From Antilocapra americana (Eukaryota > Chordata > Mammalia > Artiodactyla > Antilocapridae), in NCBI GenBank assembly GCA_007570785.1, contig ML664199.1, positions 24,317,915 to 24,381,914 on the forward strand: a DNA stretch of 64,000 bases, read 5' to 3'. The number at the start of each line of letters is the position of its first letter. The first letter of the stretch is position 1. Below the pieces are notes generated by a model. That model did no database searches. It was given only the letters and a program-made list of their open reading frames with translations, and had not been told where the DNA came from. Both the position numbers and the translations under genes were made by a program. Below are positions 34,578-47,575 of the stretch, in pieces.

Positions 34578-34870
34578 AAAAACCCACTCTGTATGATACC
34601 AGAATGATGAACACGTGTTCCTATGCATTTCTCCAAACCCACAGAATTACAACACCAAGCATGAATCCTAATGTAAACTAGGGGCTTTGGGGACCACAAT
34701 CTATCAATGTAGGTTCATCAGCTGCAACCAATGCACCATCTGGTGAGGGATGCTGATGACAGGGGAGGTTGTGCACGTGTGGGGTAGAAGGTGTACAGGA
34801 AATCCCGTACCTTCCCCTCAATTTTGCTCTGAACCTAAAAATACACTAAAATATAAAGTCTTTTTAAAAA
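34578..34870 (+). mobile_element. Old L1 (L1M-type) 3' untranslated fragment
   Basis: GAATCCTAATGTAAACTAGG, TCAATGTAGGTTCATCAGC, GCACCATCTGGTGAGGGATG and CTCAATTTTGCTCTGAACCT are the familiar L1M 3' end. Confidence 0.75.
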
Positions 34871-36319
34871 ATTAGCAAGATTGTAAAAACTGAACAATAT
34901 TCAATTAGTCTCCAACTCAAGCATGAAAAATTTGAAGCCAATTCTATATTACTTTTGCAATTTTGGAATTTCCATAGGAGCCATATGATACATTTCATTA
35001 ATAAAACCATGAGCAACCCACAAAAGCTCACTCAAATCCAAACTGTAGTTGAAAAACACAACAGGGTAGCAGCAATCTGGGGATGGTCACCTGGAGTAAG
35101 TTATGTCACATTTCTCATCTGTAAAACATGTATGGGAATACTAGCCATGGGAATTTCATGTGGCGTTCAAGTTCAAGCTGAAGTGAGAAAGTTACACCCC
35201 AGAGTCATTTGTGACGACATTCTCCACAATGCAATCTGAGGCTGGGTGACAGGCAGAGGGGAGTTCGGGGTTCAGCAGCCTGGACCACAGGTACAGGGTC
35301 TGTGTAGAGGGGGGTTCTGGGCAGAGTGAGAGCAGCCAGAGGGAGGAGAGCCCCCAGGTGGGGCACCCATCAACGCAGAGTAGACGCGTTTGCCCCGCAC
35401 AGGGTTGTGTGAGCTGGGACAAAATGCACAACCCTTGACTGAGAAGCGCTCAAATAAAAGCAACACCAGATGCTTTCCAGAGCTTCAATCAGCTGTCCTC
35501 CTTTGAAAAGCCTTTTCCTGATGCTGTCTAGCATTCTGCGGCCCCTGGGGAAATTTCACCCTCTTCAAAATGGAAATTCAACCACAAAACTCTTGTATCA
35601 TGTACCCTTAGGAAAAAGATATTCAAAGCCTTAGAAAATATCCAGACCCAATCAAAAGCAAAACCCACACAAAGAGCAGACTTTCAACCTCACCCCTCGA
35701 CACACAAAAACCCCCAAGTGGGTTTCCACTTTATTTGGATTCAGGCGTCTTCTGAACCAGAACCTGGAGACTGAATAAAGACATTAAAGTGTAATTAAAA
35801 AGCCAAAATTGAGTGCAAACCGACATCAGCCGTCTACTACCTGGGAGGAAGGTCTTTAACTTCAGTGAGCTCTCCAGAAACCTCCGGGCCCCTCAGCTGG
35901 CTTTGGGTGTCAGGGGTCTCCTCAGCCCCTTGAAATCTTTGCTCTGATGTGGTGACAGTGAAGTCTGCTTCCACCTTCCACCCCTAGACATTTCTCCAAC
36001 CTCCTTCTCTATCCATCAGTCATCACAACCTAATACATCTGAGGGGTTTGGTTCTGACCTCTCCCCACAGCAGAGACATAAGCCCCTCAAGCCCCGTCTG
36101 CTCAGCTTCCTCCTGTGTCCCCAGAGACTGGGTTGTAACTGCCCACAGTGAGGTCTCAGGCCCACTTAACTGAGTCTGTGAATCCAAGTGAATTGAATTC
36201 ACTGGAGCTAATATCACCTACTGTATTGCAGGATTATTTTCAGGATTACTTAGAAATAAAAAATAAAAGCACTTTGCCAAGGCAGAATCATGAAGAAACA
36301 GAAAATCTGAGCTGGTAAG
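34871..36319. other. Unique-looking intronic sequence
   Basis: No element firmly identified. About 35090-35130 has a MIR-like TTTCTCATCTGTAAAACATG phrase. Confidence 0.4.
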
Positions 36320-36610
36320 TTGACTGACTCAGTAAACAAAACCTCCCAGAAAACAAAGTTTAGGACCAGACTTATATTGAATTCTACCAAGTATTTAAGG
36401 AAGAGTTAATACCAATGACTCTCAAACTCTTCCAAAAGATAGAAGAGGAAGGGACATGCCCAAACTCATTCTAGAAGGCCAGCATCCATCACCCTGATAT
36501 AAAAAACCAGACAAGAATATTGTAAGAAAAAAAATTATAGGCTAATATCCCTAACGGACATAGATGTAAAAATCCTTAACAAAATACTAGCAAATTCAAC
36601 AATACATTAG
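36320..36610 (+). mobile_element. L1 ORF2 internal fragment
   Basis: ATTGAATTCTACCAAGTATT, ACTCTTCCAAAAGATAGAAG, AGGCCAGCATCCATCACCCT and AATCCTTAACAAAATACTAG are L1 reverse-transcriptase-region motifs. Frames are broken. Confidence 0.85.
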
Positions 36611-36611
36611 A

Positions 36612-36935
36612 AGGAACTTCCTTGGTAGAACAGTGGATAAGAATCCACTTGCCAATGCAGGGTATATGGGTTTAATCGCTGGCCCGGGAAGATCCCACCT
36701 GCCACAGAGCTACTAAGCCTGCGAACCACAACTACTGCGCCTGTGCTCTACAGTGCGTGCGCCACAACTACGGAAGCCCGTGCACCCTACAGCCCATGCT
36801 CGACAACAAGAGAAGCCATCACAATGAGAAGCCTGCACACCAAACTAGAGAGCAGCCTCTGCTCACAGCCAGCAGGGAGAAGCCTGTGCAGCAATGAAGA
36901 CCCAGCAGAGACAAAAATAAATAAATAAGCTATTC
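36612..36935 (+). mobile_element. CHR-type long SINE inserted at the L1 fragment end
   Basis: GGAACTTCCTTGGTAGAACA, CTACTAAGCCTGCGAACCAC, ACAAGAGAAGCCATCACAAT, GAAGACCCAGCAGAG and an (AAAT)n tail. Confidence 0.85.
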
Positions 36936-37363
36936 AAAAACAAACAAACAAACACTTCACGCACTGGCTGGCACACAGCAACTCAACTACCATTAGTTTC
37001 CCTTCAGTTTCCCAGTCAAGATAACTGGCTAACAGCTGCTGAACATTCCAGGCAGAAAACTCTAAAAGCATGGTGGAAAGATCACTGCAGGCAGTTAACA
37101 CACACAGGGAAGTTAAAACACACTGGCTCCTCAGTGTACCTGTGAGAGACTGGGAGAGTCTCCACCTACAACAAGGTCAGCGCAAAAGTTGAGAACAGGT
37201 ATAAAGTTACTAATTTGACAGAGAAATGCTACACCTTCCGAATCTAAAAGGAAAAAAAAGGAAACTTGTATTCATATGGCTTCTTTTCATTTCATTTTTC
37301 TAGTAACCCATTTTTATTGTCCTTCACAGATGCACCAGTCAACAATGAACTGGAAAATTTCTT

Positions 37364-37650
37364 TTTTTAATAATTTTATTTTCTTTATTTATTTCTGGCT
37401 GTGGTGGGTCTCCACTGCCGCGTGGGCTTTGCCCCAGTTGTGGTGAGTGGGGGCTATGCCCTAGTTGTAGCGTGCGGACCCCTCTTGTTGCAGAGCTCAG
37501 GCTCTAGAGCACACAGACTTCAGTAGCGCGCAGGCTCACTAGGTGGTAGGACACAGGCTTAGATGCTCTGAGGACTGTGGGATCTTCTTGGATCAGGGAT
37601 CAAATCCACTGTCTCCTGCGTTGGCACGTGGATTCTTTACCACTGGGAAA
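37364..37650 (-). mobile_element. CHR-type long SINE, minus
   Basis: (ATTT)n at the left, GGCTGTGGTGGGTCTCCACT, TAGTTGTAGCGTGCGGACC, GATCAGGGATCAAATCCACT and TTCTTTACCACTGGGAAA. Confidence 0.85.
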
Positions 37651-39069
37651 TTGTTTTTTAAGAAGAGCCTCACTCTTCCCCACACTGGCCAAGCAGGCCT
37701 GGTGCAGTCCAGGGAGCCACAGAGAACCAGCAAAGCTCGCTCACACTGCACGTTCAAGAACTGTGGGTGGGCCAGGTTCCAGGCCAAGAGAGGAAGATGG
37801 AGGGGGGGGGCGGGGCGGCGGGTGCAGACTCAATGAAGGGAAATTCCTGGAGGTGAAGCAGAAACACTATGATGCACAGAGTAGGCACAAAGTCAGGTGA
37901 CGATGAAAAAGGCTGCGGTTGCGGTTCCCAGGTCCTCTGTCCCCGGTGGCTCTGTGATGGTCAGGCTACCCACAGAATCCCCAGTGCCCACACATGAGCC
38001 CCACACACTTCATAGCCGGTATGTCTGCATCTCATGGCAGCTTTGCAATCACTGCACTAAATCCACATTTCCCGGGAGAACTTCACCCTTTACCCTCCTT
38101 TCTAACATGTCAGGGCCAGTGGTTCTTGGCCTGCAGGCAGGCAGACTGTGGGTTAGACCTGGCGAAGCTCCCAGAGGACACGCGGCTCCAAGGAAGACCT
38201 TCCCCGTCATCCATGCTTAGGGCCACCAGCCCCTCCACCCATGGAACAGCTCCCCCAGGCAAGGACTCAAAACCCACTTCTCTTTGTGTCTTCTTACCAT
38301 ACAGGATTATGTGTTAAATGCACAAAAACTAAACAGCAAGAGTCTTCTGAGAAGAGATGAAATGTGTAATGTTCACTGTCTGAAACGGTCACTGTGCTCA
38401 CCTTTCCCTTCAGCTAAAGTGTTTACAGGACGTTTCGTGAGGCAGCCTGGCTCCCTTCCCTCCTGAACGAGAGGCCAGGGGAGCTGTCAGCATTTCCAGG
38501 AGACCGTCCACTGCCCACCTCAGTCAGCCATGTGGGTGATGAGTGATCACACTCACCCATGTTTTCTTTCGGGGTGTCCACACTGTTTGCCAACAGCTCC
38601 ACAAGAACATCCAGGACAGCAGAGCAGGACTGAAATGTGGCTCAGACACTTCTCGGTTCCCATCCGCCCCCTGGGACCCACAGAACCACTGCTGCTTCCA
38701 CACAGGATGAGATGTGGGCGAAGACCCAGACCTGTAAACTACGTGGTATTTCACTCCAGCCCTTGAAAGGCCTCTCTCCTCTAGCAGAGGACCTCCAAAG
38801 ACAATCTGAAAAGCAAGATTTTGTCTTACCAGTTATTACCGTTACTTATAAACACCGAGTCTCTGGTACTGCAATGTAATCCGAGGAAGGATGCGCAATA
38901 GCCAAGTCCCTCACAATAAATAATACACAGACACTCAGCACTTACTGCAGAAAGGAAAGCAATAAAAATACTGACATGGTGTCCATAAGCTTGTTCACAG
39001 CCCAGAGATTTTAACAAGAGAATCAGACATTTGCAATGTTTAGCAGCTTGGATAAAAGCTACATTAGAT
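37651..39069. other. Unique-looking intronic sequence
   Basis: G-run at about 37802-37820. Plus frames at 37897-38317 are not recognised. Confidence 0.4.
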
Positions 39070-39276
39070 TCACTGGAAAAGGCCCTAATGCTGGGCAGGA
39101 TTGAGGGCAGGAGAAGAAGAGGGAAGGAGGGGCTAGACGATGAGATGGTTGAATGGCATCACAGACTTAATGGACATAGTCTGAGCAAACTCTGGGAGAT
39201 AGAGGACGGAGGAACCTGACAGTGCTGCAGTTCATGGGGTGACAAGGAGTCAGACACCACTTAGCACTGAACAACA
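39070..39276 (+). mobile_element. BovB LINE 3' end
   Basis: TTCACTGGAAAAGGCCCTAA, GATGAGATGGTTGAATGGCA, GAGTCAGACACCACTTAGCA and a CAACAAC end. CTACATTAG before and after the element may be its target duplication. Confidence 0.85.
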
Positions 39277-39289
39277 ACTACATTAGTAA

Positions 39290-39345
39290 CATATATATAA
39301 CTAACGTAGTTGATATACATATATGTACATATATATAAAACAAAT
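39290..39345 (+). repeat. AT-rich simple repeat (TATATA/TACATA)
   Basis: Irregular TA/CATA repeats directly after the BovB fragment. Confidence 0.75.
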
Positions 39346-40034
39346 GAGATCTACATACCTGTCCCTCAGCTACTCAGACTTGCTCCAGTTCTCCTGGACC
39401 CCAGGTCTCTCTGGTCTCTGGGTACTCAGAGGCCAGCTCTTCAGCATCAGGAGGAGTAGCTCAGCGCCCCTGCCTCACCCCTGCAGGTGAGGGCCGCAGG
39501 GCAGTCTGTCGTTCCCTTCCTCAGGGTCTGTGCCTGCCCAGCCCTTCGCCTCCAGGAGGGTCACATACCCCCTGAGACACTGCTGTGAGAAGCGTCAGGC
39601 TTGGGAGAAGAGGGATGGAGCCTATTTGAGTCAGTGGCTCTGTTTTTCTCTGGCGAACTCAGGGCCTCATTACTTTGCCACTAAAAAGGTTTCCTCCCCC
39701 ACACCAGCCTGCCAGCACTTCTGGCTTCCGGAAACCCTAGGTTCTGGAAAGTGGATCTCTTTGAGGCCAGAGAGGATATTGTATTCCTGTCACGTCTTGA
39801 AACTTACTTTTCTCCACACAAGCAATATAAACAGCCACTGAACCTTGTCTACCTTGAGGAAACAAGCTCTCCATAATTGTTGCAAGCACGTCTCACTAGC
39901 CAAGACGAATGCATACTTCTCTCCATGTGCGCCAAACATGCGCCAAAGCTAAAAAGCACATGAGCTCCTTCTTTTTCCCCAAATAACTATCCCCTCCCTT
40001 GTCACTCTCTCTTCCCTACCCTTAAAACCGGCAC
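39346..40034. other. Unique-looking intronic sequence
   Basis: Nothing recognised as exon or element. Confidence 0.4.
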
Positions 40035-41310
40035 GATGGGAAAAGAATTTCTTCCACAAATAATGTTGGGAAAGTGGATCTCCATATGTAAAAGGAGGAA
40101 GTTGGGCCCTTATCTTGAACTACTTAAAAATATTAACCCCCAATGAGTTAAAGACCTAAAATGAAAACACAAAACTCTATGAAAGACTCCTAGAAAACCC
40201 AGGGGAAAGCGGCATGACATTGGATTGGACAACGACTCCTTGAATATGACACCAAAGTGTAGGAAACACAACAAAAATGGACAAATTTGACTACATCAAA
40301 CTTTACATTTTTGTGATCAAAAAAGTCAACCAACAATCAACAGAGTAAAAAGTCAACCTATGGAATGGGAAAATGTATTTGCATATCATATATGTGATCA
40401 GGAGTTAATATTCAGAAACAAAAACAAATTCACATAATCCAACTAAAAACTAGGCAAAGGACTTAAAACAGACATTTCTCAAAAAAAATATATATATACA
40501 CACACATATATACAAATGGTGAACAGAGACATGAAAAGATATTCCCCATTACTAATCATCAGAGAATGTAAATGAGATACCCCCCTCACAGCCACGAGGA
40601 TGCCTATTATAAAACAAAATGAAACAAAATGAAACAAAACAGAAAATAACGAGGGCTGGCGGGGATATAGAGAATCTGGCAGCTTCGTGCACCGTTGGTG
40701 GGGTTGTAAAATGTGCAACAGCTATGGAAAAATGTATGGGAGCTCCTCAAAGAGTCATAAGCAGAACTACCAAATGAGCAGCAATGGCATTTCTAAGTGT
40801 GTATCCAGGAGCACTGAAAGCAGGGTCTCAAAGGAATATTTGAACAGACATGTTCACAGTAGCATCATGCACAACAGCCAAGAGGTAAAAGCAACACAAA
40901 CGTCTATTGACAGATGACAGATTAATTGCCTCCGAACCCCTCAGGGAGCACCAACCACACAGCCTTCAAAAGGAAAGTCTGACACGTGCCTCAGCATGGA
41001 TGCACTCTGACTGTGCTCAGCGAGACAAGTCCGACACCAAGGGACAACTATGGCGTGATTTCCCTTATGTTAGGTATCTAGTGTAGGGAGGCCCCCAGAC
41101 TGAGAAAGCAGAAGCCTGGCTGCCAGGGCCTGGGCGGGGAGGAACCGGGAGATGCTGACTGCTGGACACAAGCGATTCCCTTCAGGAGGATGAAAATGTT
41201 CTGGGGGCCTGATTCACAACAATGTAAACACACCAGTCACTGCTGAACCACACACTAAAAGTGGCCGTGATGGTAAATTCTAGTGCTTCTAGTCACAACG
41301 TTTAGCAGAA
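40035..41310 (+). mobile_element. L1 ORF2 end and 3' region
   Basis: ATGTTGGGAAAGTGGATCTC, AACTCTATGAAAGACTCCTA, GACTACATCAAACTTTACAT, later GAACTACCAAATGAGCAGCA and TTCACAGTAGCATCATGCAC. About 1.3 kb with many stops. Confidence 0.82.
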
Positions 41311-41682
41311 ACACAATGACACACTTGGCAGAGGAGGAGTTAGAGCCCCGTCAGCTCAATCCCTTGCCGGATGCCCAGGTCAGGCTGCACTCTGGGTGCA
41401 GACTCCCCATCTCTATAAATGAGGGAGTAAACAACACATGTCCTAAGATGCTGGCCTGAAGCTTACAGGAGAACTGCCAACACAGAAGACCTGCACAGCT
41501 GGATGGTGGTCCCACCCGCAGGGGCTGCATCTGTGTATCACATCATCAGAGCTGCCCCCGTCCCCATGAAGGAGAGGCTCCCTGAGCAGAGTCCCTTCCA
41601 CTCTGGGCGGCCTGCCAGGAGTCCTCATGGGAAGGGCTGTGATCCCCACTCTGCTCACGAGGAACCTGGCTGGAGCAGGGTT

Positions 41683-41770
41683 GTCGTTGTTCAGTTGCTA
41701 AGTCTTGTCTGACTCTGAGAGCAGAAACGGCAGCAGGCCAGGCTTCCCTGTTCTTCATCATCTCCCAGAG
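41683..41770 (-). mobile_element. BovB/ART2A 3' fragment, minus
   Basis: GTTGTTCAGTTGCTAAGTCT, TGTCTGACTCTGAGAGC and CCAGGCTTCCCTGTTCTTCA are antisense to the BovB 3' end; it is short and diverged. Confidence 0.7.
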
Positions 41771-42079
41771 AAATGGTGGTTGTATTCCCCTTGCCAGTGA
41801 AAACTCTATGTGATGTCCATTCCAGTGTGAGAGCCCCTAAAACCCTGTGACCTCCTGTCCTTCACAGACAGGAGCCAGGGCTGGTGGTAAGAAAACAAAA
41901 CTGAGGCTATGGAAATGGAAGGGGCATAATATAGAAACAGGCCGCAGGACAGTCTCCCAAAGGTCAGTTACATAATCAGACAGGCTAAGAAAGATAATTT
42001 TTACATTTACAATCTGCGTTTCCCAAAACTGGATTAAAAGGCTATCTAATCTCAGGCCTATCTTATCTCAGACCTATCT

Positions 42080-42217
42080 TTTTTTAAATATATATATTTA
42101 TTTGCTTCCCTGGTCCAGATCTTAATTGTGGCATCTAGTTCCCTGACCAGAAATTGAACCCAGACCCCCTGCATTGGTAGTTCAGAGTCTCAGTCACTGT
42201 ATCACCATGGAAGTCCC
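42080..42217 (-). mobile_element. tRNA-Glu-derived ruminant SINE, minus
   Basis: AGTTCCCTGACCAGAAATTG, ACCCAGACCCCCTGCATTGG, ACCATGGAAGTCCC. Confidence 0.8.
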
Positions 42218-42239
42218 CTCAGGATTTTCTTCAAATGAG

Positions 42240-42447
42240 GTCACTGTTGTTGTTTACTTGATAAGTCCAGTCTAACTCTTGGCAACCCTGTGGACTTTGC
42301 CCACCAGGCTCCTCAGTCCATGGGATTTCCCAGGAAGAATACTGGAATGGATTGCCATTTCCTTTTCCAGGGGATCTTCAAGGATTGAACCTTCATCTCC
42401 TCCATTAGCAGGCAGGTTCTTTACCACTGAGCCACCAGGAAAGCCCC
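42240..42447 (-). mobile_element. Bov-A type SINE, minus
   Basis: GCCCACCAGGCTCCTCAGTC, GGATTGCCATTTCCTTTTCC, GAGCCACCAGGAAAGCCCC. Confidence 0.88.
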
Positions 42448-42534
42448 TCAAACAAGCTCAGGCCCTCCTAAACACTCATTTTCATACTTAGCTGTCTTTC
42501 AAAGTAGTTTTAACTCTAACACAACCTACTTCTT

Positions 42535-42860
42535 TGGCTTCCCTCATAGCTCAGTTGGTAAAGAACCACCTGCAATGCAGGAGACCCTGGTTCGATTCCT
42601 GGGTCAGGAAGATCCGCTGGAGAAGGGATAGACTACCCATTCCAGTATTCTTGGACTTCCCTTGTGGCTCAGCTGGTAAAGAATCCACCCACAATGTAGG
42701 AGACATGGGTTTGATCCTGGGTTGGGAAGATCCCCTGGAGAAGGGAAAGGTTACCTACCCACTCCAGTACTCTGGCCTGGAGAATTCCATGGACTGCATA
42801 GAATTCCATGGGGTCGCAAAGAGTCGTACACGACTGAGTGACTTTCACTTTCTTTCAACA
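42535..42860 (+). mobile_element. BOV-A2-type dimeric SINE, plus
   Basis: Two monomers in tandem: GGCTTCCCTCATAGCTCAGT to CCAGTATTCTTGG, then ACTTCCCTTGTGGCTCAGCT to CGTACACGACTGAGTGACTT. Confidence 0.92.
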
Positions 42861-43119
42861 TTTCTTACTTCTTTCTCCCAACATTTCTTACTTCTTTCTC
42901 CAACTAAGATACAAGAGCCAATCAACGCCCTCTGTGGTGCTAAAGGATGAAATCATAGGCCAACTGCATTGAATCTGAGACCTCTGCCCCCATCATGAAT
43001 CAGAGCATCCATTGCCCATCACCTGCCAGAGACGCATCACCAATGTGACAACATCACTAAGCACCTTCCGTGCCTGCAGTGTAGACGGGGTGCTCCAGGA
43101 GCCCAGGACACAGGCTGAG

Positions 43120-43700
43120 CTGAAAGTGAAGCCATACACCTCAGACTGGGGCTCAAACACACTTAGCTGGGAGTCCAGCCAACCTAAACCCTGACTGGGG
43201 CTTGAACCTGCGGTCTTCTAACTGGGATCACGCACCTCATTTCGACACTTAATGAAGATCAGGTTCTGGATGTCTCATTGCAGAGAGAATTCAGTGAGAG
43301 ACAAAGTCTAGGTAAGAAGAAGATTCATTTAGAAATACACACCACAGATGGAGTGCAGACCACCTCAGAAGGAGAGAGTGGCCCCAAAATATGGTGTGGT
43401 TAGTTTTCATGGGCTGGGTCATTTCATAGGCTAATGAGTGGGAGGATTATTTCAACTATTTTGGGGAAGGATCTGGGATTTCCAGGGATTGTGCTACTGC
43501 CCCCTTTTGGTCCTTTGAGAACTGTCACGGTGCCTGGGTATGTCAGTTAGCCTGCTCAGGTGTTACAGTGAGCGCCCACTGAGGCTCAAGGTCTAGTGGA
43601 AGTCAACTCATCTGCCATCTTGGACCCTTTTGGTTCTAATCAGTTTATGTCGCCTCCTGGGGCTATGTCATTTTTTTCACAGTTTGCACCCTGCCCCCTC
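43120..43700. mobile_element. Endogenous retroviral LTR (bovine BTLTR1-like), probably solo
   Basis: GGATCACGCACCTCATTTCG, TGCAGAGAGAATTCAGTGAG, GATGGAGTGCAGACCACCTC, GCTAATGAGTGGGAGGATTA and TATGTCGCCTCCTGGGG recall a common bovine LTR. I see no internal retroviral coding sequence on either side, so it is likely a solo LTR or LTR fragment. The exact ends and orientation are not clear to me. Confidence 0.6.
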
Positions 43701-44992
43701 CCCATTTTAGGAGGAGGTCAGAGGTCAATCCGGTCACAAGCAGCCCCGGGTAGAGACAGATGGGGCTGGAGAGCTCAGGGCTCCAGCCCAGCACAGGACT
43801 ACAGAAGCTCTGGCTTCTCCTCGGGGGCCAAACGGAGCTGTCATCCCTTCTCATGACCCCAGGGGTCAGGCCCATCAGGACAAGAGCTGCGCCATTGGCG
43901 ATGCTGTTGCCCACACCTCCTCCTGGGAGGGAGGTCAGATCAGGGAGGGGAGGTCATAGTCATTGACGGGACGGATGGGAAAGGCTTCACCAAGAAGGCA
44001 TGTCTGAGAAAGACCCTATGGGTAGTGGAGTGGGCCCTGTGGTCACCTTGAACCAAGTGACAGCTAGTGAGAGGTTCTGGGTTGGGGACCTGGCTGGTGA
44101 GCTGGAGAAACTGCAGGGACACAGACATGGCCAGAGTGACACGGGGTGGGGGGTGCCCCATCACTGTGAAGACCAGGGCTGTTTTTGGGTCGGGGATACC
44201 CACAGAGGCCTCTGAGCTTGGGGACAGGGTGGGACTCTGGCTGTAAGGAGACCAATCTAGCTGAGGTTTGAACAGCTGAGTCGGGTGGGGGTGGAGAGCT
44301 AGGAGGAAGGTGGTGGTGGTGGGGTGGTCAGGAGGCAGATTCCACAATCCAGGTGCTGGTGACTGGACTTCACCATGACTTGGCATTTATTCACTGGGGG
44401 CAGAGTGAGCCATGTGCAGGAAGGACACTGAGGCATTCCCCACTCCACTTCCTCCAGGACCATCTGGTGTGAGCCCCAGGTGTGGGGTTAGGGCAGGTAG
44501 GGACCAGGCTCCATCTCTCTACTGGATCCTCAGCACCTGGGAGGGGCCCTGGTAGGAAGGTCTGGAGGTCATAAATGACCACTGAATAATGGCTCTCAAG
44601 GCTGATGTAGTGCCAAACCATTTATAAATGTTTGCCTGTTTGTGTCATTACTGATCAACTCAAGTCACAACCTAAAAGCTGAGAGTTACATTTTATTCTG
44701 TGGGAAGTCTGTAGGACTTCACGCCAAGGGACAGCATTTCAACTGACCCTGAGAGAACAGCTCTGAGGAGGTGAGGGGAGGAGCCAGCTTATATAGAAGT
44801 TTTTGCAACAAAGGGAAGGTAGTCTGAACATCAGAAAACGATTGTTAATGAAAGAAAACCAGATGTCCCAAGTTAAAGAATTCAGCAATTTTCTGTGTAT
44901 GGGAAGATGCAAGAGTCTGGGTTCAATGAAATCATTCCTTTGAAATCACCTCCACTCTCTGGAGCCAGTATCCTGTGTCTTCCTCTCTCTTT
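43701..44992. other. Unique-looking, moderately GC-rich sequence
   Basis: A (GGT)n-like run at about 44308-44325. Overlapping frames at 43940-44386 (minus) and 43596-44215 (plus) are not recognised. Confidence 0.4.
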
Positions 44993-45170
44993 TTTTCAAA
45001 GTCTTTATTGAATTTGTTACAATATTGTGTCTGTTTTATGTTTATGTTTTGGTTTTTTGGCTGCTAGGCACCTGGGATCTTAGCTCCCTGACCAGAGATG
45101 GAACCCATCCCACCCTTCCCCTCCCTTCTTGGAAGGTGAAGTCCTAACCACTGGGCTGCCAGGGAAGTCC
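44993..45170 (-). mobile_element. tRNA-Glu-derived ruminant SINE, minus, with conserved 3' extension
   Basis: AAAGTCTTTATTGAATTTGT and ACAATATTGTGTCTGTTTTA as in the copy at 20420-20586, then CTCCCTGACCAGAGATGGAA and CCTAACCACTGGGCTGCCAG. Confidence 0.88.
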
Positions 45171-47181
45171 CTATCCTGTGTTCATGTCCTGAGCGTCCTC
45201 AGGGCTCACCATGGAGAGCGGCTGCAGTCTGATGGCTGATGGACGGCAGGTGTTCTTTGCTTCCTGAGTGCCCTCAGGGCTCACCAGCTCACCATCCGTG
45301 ATGGCTGTAATCAGTGATGACTGTAACATCCTTGTTTACTGATATGGCAGGAGATATTCCATTTCTCACCAAGGTGCAGACACGTGCACTCATGCACACA
45401 CATGCAGACACACACACATGCAGATGTACATATGTACACACATACACACACAGCTCACAAGCACGTGCAGAAGGGGATTCCAGATCCTGCAGCAAGCACT
45501 TCTCAGAACAAGCTCTGCTCCACAGATGCAGCACTTGAGGGTGGAGGGTGACAGGCTAGGTTAAAAGCAAAGTGATTTTAAACATCAAGAATGGGATTCC
45601 TCCTCAGAGGTCAGTACCACCACACCCCCTCACAATCCAGAGGTCAAGCCTAACTGAATACAAACCAACACTCTGATGCAAAATAAAAGCAATGGTTGGG
45701 AAGTTATTAATAGTCAATCATAAGACGTAAAGTTTTATTTTTTTATTTCCTGTGGAACAGAAGCTAATACTGATCACAGCCAATTACAATCAACTCATCT
45801 TTACAGACTGAGAAACCAGAAGGAGCTTCTTTGTGTGCATGAGCCTCCGGGGACTACACACTGGGTATCTCAGACACTTAGAAACTGCCAGGGACACTTA
45901 GAAACTCTCAGGACCAATGGAGGGCTTCCATCATGGTCGCGAAGGCGGGATCACCACAGGGTCTCCACCTGCACGGACTCTGAGCTGAGGCCAGTCTGGG
46001 TGTGGAGGCCAAACCACACAGGATAGCTTCCACAGGAGACTAAATTCAGCCTCTCTGAGGGCGGGACCCAAGCACTGTGTCAGGCACCCTGGCAAGGAGG
46101 CTGCCTGTCATTTTCTTACGGTTAAATGTGTTCCTAACAGTCTCCTCACAGCTGATGTCAAAGGGTGTCTGCTTCAGTTACCTGCTGCAGACTAAGCCTG
46201 TCTATCACATTTAAAAAAAGAGAGAGAGAGAGAAATGCCAGAACAACAGAGGTAGTGAGGACTATGAAGACCCAGTGGGCTCTGCTGGGCTGTTAGCGGG
46301 GAGCCCACAATCCCAGGACAGGAAGGGCAATCGCTGCATCTGGATTACCTGCCCTGCTGGCAGGGGTCAAGAACGCTGCAGTGAGACATCCTCCTGCTCC
46401 GGCACGTTTTTTTGAGGTATCTAACGGCCCGAGGTTACTCCTCTTTGCTGGGAAGTGTTAACAGAACAGTAAGATCTTGTATTTTACATCTCTATTTCAT
46501 TAAACACTCAGCCCTTTGTTCTGTAGGGGTCATTAAGAAATCCTGTTTACTGACAGAAACAAACCAGTTCTTTTTCAAACACACACAAAGCTGGGGCCCT
46601 GGACACTGGCAATCTCATGAAGCATTTTTACACTTCAAACTTGGAAACTTTAACTTACAGAAATTACTTACTCTCTGATTTTGATGAAAGAGGACAATAT
46701 ATATGAAACTGACAGGGTTAATTTGTATACTCCAGGTGGATAGTGTCAGAATTGAATTAAACAGCAGGGCAAACTGTAGTACAAATAAGGCTGTGTTTCA
46801 CGTCACATTCTCTTCTCATTTAGAATTACTTTCTTGGGTTTGATTTACAGAAGTGGAAATTCTGAATTATAAGTTATAAATAATTTCAGACTTGGTACAT
46901 ACTGCCAAATCATTTTCCTAACAAATTTTACCTATATATCTTCACACCTGTGATATAAGCTAACTCTGTTAGAAACTTTACCGGTGATATAAGGTAACTA
47001 TGTTTTTAACAATATCTGCTAATACTGTAAAACTGATAGTATCTATTTTAATATGCATCTCTTTGATGAATCACTAGTCACACTGCAACACATTTTGAAC
47101 TTTTGTACATTAATTTTATTTCCCTGTTTGTTTCTATTTTGTTACATTTTCTCCATCCATGTTCTTTCCCCTACACGCATA
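45171..47181. other. Unique-looking intronic sequence with small simple repeats
   Basis: Contains an imperfect CA/CATA stretch at about 45390-45450 and (GA)n at 46219-46234. The 46680-47150 part is AT-rich. No exon or large element recognised. Confidence 0.4.
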
Positions 47182-47300
47182 CTGCTGCTGCTGCTGCTGC
47201 TGCTGCTAAATCGCTTCAGTCATGTCTGACTCTGTGCCCCATAGACAGCAGCCTACCAGCTCTTCCGTCCCTGGGTTGCCTAGGTGCTCATATTCTGATC
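47182..47300 (-). mobile_element. Bov-A fragment (minus) headed by a (CTG)n microsatellite
   Basis: (CTG)8 at 47182-47206, then AAATCGCTTCAGTCATGTCT and GACTCTGTGCCCCATAGACA. The trinucleotide tract at the 3' tail of Bov-A SINEs is a known ruminant microsatellite source. Confidence 0.85.
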
Positions 47301-47575
47301 AACTCATAATACTAATGCTTTCTATCTTGTTTTGTTGCAAATGTTTTCCCCAATCTGTTTTTGTTTTCAATTTTCAGATATTTATTCTCCTTCCAACAAA
47401 CCTTTCCTTTTGGTTCTTTAAATTTCTGAATTTAAACAGTACTTCTCATTCTAGGAATCTGAGAAACATTCCTATTACATTTTCATGTTTTATCTGGTTG
47501 GATTTTATACATAACTATTAAATATTATCCTTCTGGAATTTCTGCTGATGTAAAATGAGACTCTAAGGCAATAAA

